In this document: piece after piece, positions 9,253-12,466 of the stretch
Layout: each line of letters opens with the position of its first letter
How positions within the stretch are numbered: the stretch's first letter is position 1
NCBI GenBank assembly: GCA_015499985.1
Contig: JAAAUF010001094.1
Location: 1-12,466 of the forward strand
Direction: 5' to 3'
From: Haplosporangium gracile
Taxonomy: Eukaryota; Mortierellomycota; Mortierellomycetes; Mortierellales; Mortierellaceae
Length of the DNA: 12,466 nt
Program-made: the position numbers and the translations under genes
The notes under the pieces: model-generated
What the model was told of the DNA's origin: nothing
Seen by the model: the letters and a program-made list of their open reading frames with translations, nothing else
The model's database searches: none

Positions 9253-12170
9253 TCAAAAGTTTTCTACCGGAGAACGGAAATAAAAAATTCAAAAATAATT
9301 AGTTTCATGACCAAAGACAGAAGCAATAGCAATACCTCAACAGTGAACATAAACACGAAAGGATCATTTTGCTTATTAATGCTACCTTTGTGAAACTTGA
9401 ACTTGTACTTGCGCGCGCAGCGATGGAGGGTCTTGCCAAGTGGTTTCGGTCCGCAAAAGAACACACCGACCTGACCGTGTTTGCGAGGATGCGCCAGAGC
9501 CAATTCTCCAAAGATCTTGTCAAAGTTGGGCCGGCCATAGTACGTTGGTGACCGCAGCCCTGTGATAGCGTCCCTGTCGCGCGCGTCTATTTTTTTTTTT
9601 GGTTAACGCGGGTCATGCAAAAAAAAAGTGAGGGATGTATGTGAGAAGTAAGCAAAAGGAAGTTTCTTTGGACGAGACACGATGGAAAGCAGAGTGACGT
9701 ACCGGACAAGGTCTGGTAAGACCCGTTAAACCCCTCACCGAGCATGACTTCCATAGGGAACGCGCCAGATTCATTTAAGGGGAACTGTGGTTTCGTTAAA
9801 AGATCCCCTTCCCCACCTTCAAACACCTGATCCTGATCCTGATTCACATCGCCACCACCTGCACCAACTCTTCCACAACCATAATGCTTACTCCGAAAAT
9901 GCCTCGCCGCCGCCGCCGCCGCAGAAGCCCTGGCATCCATCAACACCGTATCCAACTCTTCCTTCCCAAGCTCCCCCGTCAAATACGACCGAATCTCCAA
10001 AAAATCACTCAAATTTTGCTCTTCAAGCGCAATCAAGAGATCCTGGAACCACTCAAATGCATCCCGATCCCGACAGACCCAGAAAAAGTAAACTTTTCGG
10101 AGAGTAATGATTTTGGTGGGTTGCATGACGCTATACCAGATATGTTTGAGGACACTGGCAAAGGGAGTAACGCCGATCCCGGCCCCGATGAGGACGGCGA
10201 TCTCGTAGTTGAAGGCGTCTTCGCTGGGGGACCCATATGGCCCGTCGAGGAGAACTCGAGGGAGGGTGATGACGGGTGGCTCTGTTGTGGATCTTGTTGT
10301 ATGGAATTGCGTGCTGTTTGTTGAGGCTATTTGTATGTGTGTAATTGTGAGATGGGCATTAGATTTGTTGCTATCTAGGGTGCCCGCTTTGTTAACCTTG
10401 TTGATATGAAAAGAGATAACGGAAAATGAACAACAAATGTTATAGGAGACGTACCCGACGGATTCATACGTGATTTGGCACCACCCAAAGAAGCGCCTGA
10501 TCCAAACGCCATCGAGTCAGTTGCAACAGCCGAACTAGACCCCGAAGTCATCCTTCCTCCTCCATCTACCCCAGCCATCTCCATCTCACTCCCCATAGAC
10601 CGATTCCTGAGCTCTTCAATCCAGAACTGTTGTTCATCATCAAAGGAACACCCAAGTCGCTTCGCAAACGCCGTTGTCCAATCGCCTACAATCCGAATAT
10701 GGACACTCACATAATCCTCCTCGGGCGCAGAAGTAATCGTAAACGGATGCCATTCAAACGCAGAGATATCCGGACAATTTAAAAAAATGTACTGGCCTGC
10801 TTTAGCTCGAAAGAAGGGATCCCCACGACGGTTGGCGGCCTTTTTAATTTGGACTTCAAGGACTTTGGAAGGGTGGAGGACGATTTTGGAGATTGCTGTG
10901 GGGAGGCGAGCACGGATCTCACGAACGGTGCGTTCGAGGATGTAGAAGAAAAGGGAGCCAAGGACGAATTTGTAGGAACCTGGGGAGGATTTGCAATAGG
11001 GTGGGGTGTCGGCGCGGATGAAGCAGAATGCGCCGTGGTACATGAGTGTGAGGAAGAAGAGGATGAAGAGGTGGTGGGTGTACCAGAATGTCTCGAAGCC
11101 CTTTCTCCTCACCCGTTCTATGTTTTGAGGGGGATGTTTGTTTGTTTGCATTATTTCTTAGTGGTGTGTGCACGGTGTCATAACAAGAAAAAGAAAAAGA
11201 AAAAGAAATGAGAAGAACAACATTTACCGACGGAGGAGGTGACCATGAGAAAGAGGATGAGCACTAGGACATGCCCCGTAAAGCCGGGACCCGTGAACAA
11301 AGCCATATACTGCGCCGACCTTTTCACCTCTCCACTCCCTTCTTGACTCTGCGCCTGCGCCAGTCGATAATAGTTAATATAATGCCCTACAATATGCACA
11401 ACCGAGAACAACACAATCGACCAAGCAACCGTCTTATGGAAAAGCACATTCTTATCAAACGGTACAATACTATTCAAAAACGTTGACCTCAACACCGAGA
11501 TCAGGTTCCGACAGACCGAGAAAAGAATTAACCCACAATCAAAGTTAATCACCGCCGCCGCTCCTTTCGACACTCCCAAGGTGATCCCCAGCTTCGACCG
11601 TGCCTGCGAGTAATGTGCAGAGCGGCTGTAGATCTCAAAGGAGAAATAAAAGATGAGGACTTGGAGGAGTGACCAGAAGCAGAGGAAGATGGTACGGGCG
11701 CCCTCATTGAGGAGGAATTGATCGAGACGGGTTCGGAAGGCGGATTGTTGTGGGGGCATGCCGAGGGAGGCGAACTTCTGGGCGATGGCTTTTTCGATGC
11801 TCTGTTGGGATGGTGAGGTAGGGAGCGGGCTTTTGCTGCCATCCATGCTGTTGCTGGTGCTGGGTGAGTGGTGGTGGGCGGGTGGATTCAGGAACTTTGG
11901 ACTTCCTGTTGATCCTGAACTGTTGAAGTTGGACGATGATGACGAGGTTATAGGGTCATGAAGTTGCCATACTTGACTGCTGGCAGGCGTGGTGCTTCCA
12001 GGCGTAGCTGTTGTGTGTCCATGGGGCGTATTCTCCTGTCCTTGTTCTATTTGCCCGTGCACGGATTTGTTGTTGCTATTCCGTTGTACTGAATTAACGT
12101 CGTTCAGCGCGTCGTCCAGACTTGAGACTTTGCTGTCCACTTCTGCTGCTGCTGCCACTGGTTCTGACAT
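9253..12170 (-). CDS. NADPH oxidase (Nox catalytic subunit, gp91phox family), 5 exons
   Basis: Exons on the minus strand: 12170-11228, 11117-10455, 10326-9703, 9559-9386, 9263-9253; 804 aa, introns all GT..AG at phase 1. It passes electrons from NADPH through FAD and two hemes to O2, making superoxide at a membrane; fungal Nox enzymes serve differentiation and signalling. Residues 1-145 are a low-complexity S/T/P/N/Q-rich tail with no EF-hand visible. The membrane part follows (about 150-380). Heme ligands H245/H259 (FHKTVAWSIVLFSVVHIVGH) and H329/H342 (FWYTHHLFILFFLTLMYHG) keep the 14- and 13-residue spacing of NOX2. FAD site HPFTITSAP at 438-446. NADPH site: GPYG 564-567, GAGIGVTPF 583-591, CGP 779-781. 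The C-terminus is HKENF. Two non-conserved insertions occur: about 485-555 (G/S/T-rich) and 665-743 (Ala run, acidic). Closer to NoxA/Nox1 type than to EF-hand NoxC by what I see; the subfamily is uncertain. Not a ferric reductase: the Nox-type C-terminal GRPNFDKIF and ENF argue against that. Confidence 0.93.
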
Positions 12171-12424
12171 GAGGAATGAAAAGTGAGAAGAAAAGGAATG
12201 CGAATGACAAAAGTATGAATGAGAAGGGACAAAAAAGAATTGACGTCTTTCTTCTTTTTTTTTTTGACGCTTCTACCTCTGTTCTCTTTCCTCCTTCTAG
12301 TTCTACTCCTTCTTTTGCTTCCCTTCTTACCTACACTATCGCCGTTTCAAGGAGTTTTTTTTTTTTGGACAAACAGAGAAAACAAGTCTTTCTTCTCCTC
12401 TGCATGTCTACGTGCCTGTCTGTG

Positions 12425-12466
<42 letters not shown>
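12171..12466 (-). promoter_or_regulatory. Upstream region and leader of the Nox gene
   Basis: Read on the minus strand this is purine-rich with A runs (complement of the T runs near 12255 and 12355). A 24-codon upstream ORF is possible at 12405-12331: ATG CAG AGG start, four consecutive Lys codons, TAG stop. A TGACGTC half-palindrome (CRE-like) is at 12241-12247. Transcript start is unknown, so whether the small ORF is transcribed cannot be told. Confidence 0.35.
12427..12466 (+). repeat. (CT)20 dinucleotide microsatellite at the window end
   Basis: Forty bases of uninterrupted CT continue to the last base. The window stops inside the repeat, which suggests a contig end or a collapse-prone point in the assembly; its true length is unknown. 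Confidence 0.95.

Noticed and set aside
9264..9503. Unspliced Nox reading with a hydrophobic C-terminal tail
   Set aside because: The tail is intron sequence; splicing gives the conserved HKENF end, which a chance match would rarely produce.
9787..10324. Plus-strand ORFs of 106 and 146 aa
   Set aside because: Antisense to Nox exon 3; Arg and Pro runs arise from the complement of the GC-rich Ala-coding stretch.
10849..11211. Plus-strand 120-aa acidic ORF ending in poly-Lys
   Set aside because: Antisense to Nox exon 2 and intron 1; the Lys run is the complement of the intron's pyrimidine tract.
1..12466. tRNA, rRNA, CRISPR, transposon or phage-like systems
   Set aside because: No cloverleaf, repeat-spacer pattern, terminal inverted repeats, transposase or reverse transcriptase motifs were seen by eye; only simple repeats.

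Overview
The window looks like a piece of a filamentous fungal genome, most likely early-diverging (Mucoromycota; a Mortierella-like lineage is my best guess). This rests on intron-rich genes with short GT..AG introns (about 90-175 bp), a NADPH oxidase of fungal type, a HIRA with both the WD40 part and the C-terminal Hira domain in one protein, and a decayed F-box/leucine-rich gene resembling families that I recall as expanded in Mortierella. The species assignment is inference; no marker gene is present.

Layout. 170-676 (+) is a small intronless gene. It encodes a signal peptide followed by what looks like a kexin/furin-type S8 propeptide with no protease domain, ending in KDEL. About 1645-2675 (-) is a degenerate F-box/leucine-rich gene with several stops and frameshifts. 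3023-7343 (+) is a complete 13-exon HIR1/HIRA histone-chaperone gene (956 aa). 7725-9092 (+) is a 3-exon gene for a Gfd2/YDR514C-like protein with a DEDDh-type nuclease fold (369 aa). 9253-12170 (-) is a 5-exon NADPH oxidase (Nox, 804 aa) whose last exon is an 11-nt microexon restoring the conserved C-terminal ENF. The window ends in a (CT)20 run.

The genes do not form an obvious pathway. HIR1 and the nuclease gene are tandem, and the nuclease and Nox genes converge with only 160 bp between stop codons. No tRNA, rRNA, CRISPR array or intact transposon was seen. The most unusual item is the stand-alone convertase-like propeptide whose sequence turns into an ER-retrieval signal at the place where a convertase would be cut from its catalytic domain. 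It could act in trans on kexin folding or activity in the ER, or be the remnant of a truncated protease gene.
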